Below are positions 32,382 to 33,361 of a stretch of 33,361 bases of DNA, one piece after another. The stretch's first letter is position 1. Every line of letters starts with the position of its first letter. The DNA is from Saprospiraceae bacterium. GTDB taxonomy: Bacteria; Bacteroidota; Bacteroidia; Chitinophagales; Saprospiraceae. The stretch lies in contig JALHQW010000077.1 in assembly GCA_022841745.1 (NCBI GenBank), positions 1-33,361 on the forward strand, in the 5' to 3' direction. The notes under the pieces are model-generated. The model had not been told where the DNA came from and did not search any database. It worked only from the letters and a program-made list of their open reading frames with translations. Made by a program: the position numbers and the translations under genes.

Positions 32382-32546
32382 TTACCCCTCCACAAAATAC
32401 ACCTCCTCCTCCCCCTTCGCCGTCCCCTTGCCTCGTGCAGTGCAAGTAAATTTATCCTTCACCAACGCAAAAGTCGCCTCCGAGAAGTACAGCCGGCCCG
32501 GCTCCCCGCTCGACTCCATACGGGCACCCGCATTCAGCGTACACTA
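32382..32546 (-). pseudogene. Relic of a class III adenylate/guanylate cyclase (3' end)
   Basis: The minus strand reads TLNAGARMESSGEPGRLYFS, then EATFALVKDKFTCTARGKG and ends EEEVYFVEG with a TAA at 32382. ARMESSGEPG followed by F-S-x-x-T, K-D-x-F and A-K-G is the unmistakable end of the class III cyclase catalytic domain. A TAG at 32544-32546 and the missing upstream part show it is a remnant. Its 3' end touches the island's right hairpin. Confidence 0.82.
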
Positions 32547-32592
32547 TTTGGCACATCCCCCCAAAAAGAAAAGCATTTATTCAAACTTCAAC

Positions 32593-32620
32593 TATCTTTG
32601 ACCTAATTAAATTGGTCAAA
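32593..32620 (+). promoter_or_regulatory. Promoter -7 box overlapping a palindrome
   Basis: TATCTTTG at 32593-32600 matches TAnnTTTG. TTTGACC (32597-32603) and GGTCAAA (32614-32620) are perfect 7-bp inverted arms with 10 bp between, starting inside the -7 box. This is a good operator candidate for the gene that follows. Confidence 0.6.
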
Positions 32621-32651
32621 TAACCAAACAGCAAAACAATCCAACAAGTAC

Positions 32652-33254
32652 ATGGCCTCAGACCCTCAACCCGTTCAAGCCTCGCCGGAAATGTCAGAAT
32701 TCGAGTGGGGCGACTTGCTCGACGGCATCGAGCGCCAGAAATGCCTCGTGGTGCTTGGGCCTGAAATCTATACAGCAGAGGGGCAGCCGTCCACCGAAAG
32801 ACGCCTCGCCGAGTTCCTGCGGGCGCAGGCCGACCAACTCCGCATCCGTGTTTACGACAACGGCTGGTTTCATTCCCTGCCAATGGGCAACGAAAGCTCC
32901 CCGGTCAGGCAGGTCAAGGCTTTTTACGACCAAGCCTCGCCCAAGGGCGAAGAAATCCTGCGTTCCATCGCCAGTATCAGATTTCCCATTGTGCTTTCCC
33001 TCAATCCCGACGACAAGCTGCGCCGTGCCTTCCAGGGCTATTCGGCTAGCTTCGAGACCTATATCCGCAACGAGCCTTACAGCAAAGACCTGGAGCCGCC
33101 CAACCCCGAAAGGCCCATCGTCTTCAATATGCTGGGTCAACTCGAAGACCGCAACTCACTCGTGCTTACCTACGACGATTTCTACGACTACCTAAAGTCC
33201 TCTTTTGGGGGCAATAGCATGTCGCCCATTTTGATTAGTGCCATTAATCTCTAA
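32652..33254 (+). CDS. Truncated SIR2-like domain protein
   Basis: 200 residues. It resembles the SIR2-like proteins common in Bacteroidota: FEWGDLLDGIERQKCLVVLG opening with a G-P-E-I in place of the Rossmann G-A-G-I, FPIVLSLNPDDKLRRAF (equivalent of S-T-N-Y-D), and IVFNMLGQLEDRNSLVLTYD followed by DFYDYL. The usual K-L-H-G becomes N-M-L-G, so the catalytic His is missing, as in many of this group. The frame stops after GGNSMSPILISAINL, where homologues continue with another domain, so the 3' part is lost. It may be an inactive remnant of a defence or signalling protein. Palindromic promoter upstream. Confidence 0.7.
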   Translation: MASDPQPVQASPEMSEFEWGDLLDGIERQKCLVVLGPEIYTAEGQPSTERRLAEFLRAQADQLRIRVYDNGWFHSLPMGNESSPVRQVKAFYDQASPKGEEILRSIASIRFPIVLSLNPDDKLRRAFQGYSASFETYIRNEPYSKDLEPPNPERPIVFNMLGQLEDRNSLVLTYDDFYDYLKSSFGGNSMSPILISAINL

Positions 33255-33267
33255 CTCCGCTCCAGTT

Positions 33268-33361
33268 TTACGCAATAGGTAGGCTGATTTTGTCGAGCAG
33301 CTTCTGGGTGGCTTTGATGATTTCCGCCCGGTGCCAGTGCCCGTCAATTTTCACCATGCGC
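33268..33361 (-). CDS. 3' end of an unidentified gene (window edge)
   Basis: The minus strand reads MVKIDGHWHRAEIIKATQKL, then LDKISLPIA and a TAA at 33268. This is about 31 codons, in the ordinary codon usage of the host. I do not recognise the family from the fragment. It converges on the truncated SIR2-like gene with only 13 nt between stops, which suggests a deletion brought the two ends together. Confidence 0.55.
   Translation of the reverse strand, partial: RMVKIDGHWHRAEIIKATQKLLDKISLPIA

Overview
The window looks like chromosome of a Bacteroidota bacterium, most likely of the Saprospiria/Chitinophagia type. The evidence is direct: several Bacteroidota-type promoters (TTG, about 19 bp, TAnnTTTG), a type IX secretion C-terminal domain, a TonB-dependent receptor with a carboxypeptidase-like N-terminal domain followed by a DUF5689 lipoprotein, and almost no Shine-Dalgarno sites. 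Most of the window is about 50% GC and core-like. One segment (about 28963-32380) is clearly AT-rich and foreign.

Layout. 1-908: start of a secreted protein, cut by the window edge. 1370-2833: XRE regulator with a palindromic operator in its own promoter, then queG. 2918-7000: response-regulator receiver, GDSL lipoprotein esterase, a type IX cargo protein and a collagen-like secreted protein. 7360-12000: conserved hypothetical, polyphosphate kinase, DUF72 protein. 12087-18969: small secreted protein, polytopic membrane protein behind a possible Leu-rich leader peptide, Tudor-like protein, then CDP-alcohol phosphatidyltransferase, alkaline-phosphatase-superfamily enzyme and GT4 glycosyltransferase in one direction, probably a surface lipid or glycan cluster. 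18975-20471: a TlpA-like thioredoxin protein split by one in-frame TAG. 20628-22819: HI0933-type flavoprotein and two paralogous lipoproteins. 22979-28400: choice-of-anchor lipoprotein, TonB-dependent receptor and a TonB C-terminal-domain protein. 28444-28962: two gene relics fused at a rearrangement joint.

The main find is the AT-rich island at 29155-32352. It carries, tightly packed on one strand, a D12-class (DpnM/Dam-type) adenine methyltransferase, a close homologue of DpnI (which cuts only methylated GATC), a DpnD homologue and a DpnA-type methyltransferase. In Streptococcus pneumoniae, DpnI (dpnC, dpnD) and DpnII (dpnM, dpnA, dpnB) are alternative cassettes that exclude each other, because DpnM makes the substrate of DpnI. 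Here genes of both types are interleaved and dpnB is absent. The D12 gene has an atypical C-terminus made of a separate repeat element, and the dpnA-like gene has no ordinary start codon for its conserved first strand. So either both methylases are disabled around a live DpnI, or this is a mixed system with a different logic. The island sits between the 3' ends of two convergent relics (a type IX cargo gene and a class III nucleotide cyclase), with attC-like or cassette-like sequence at its edges.

A second theme is non-coding: at least four spacers (13981-14128, 16107-16203, 17653-17783, 24899-24989) carry spacer-specific short repeated words arranged as long inverted pairs. A related heptamer run lies in frame inside the DUF72 gene. 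To the right of the island is a truncated SIR2-like protein behind a palindromic promoter, and the 3' end of another gene.
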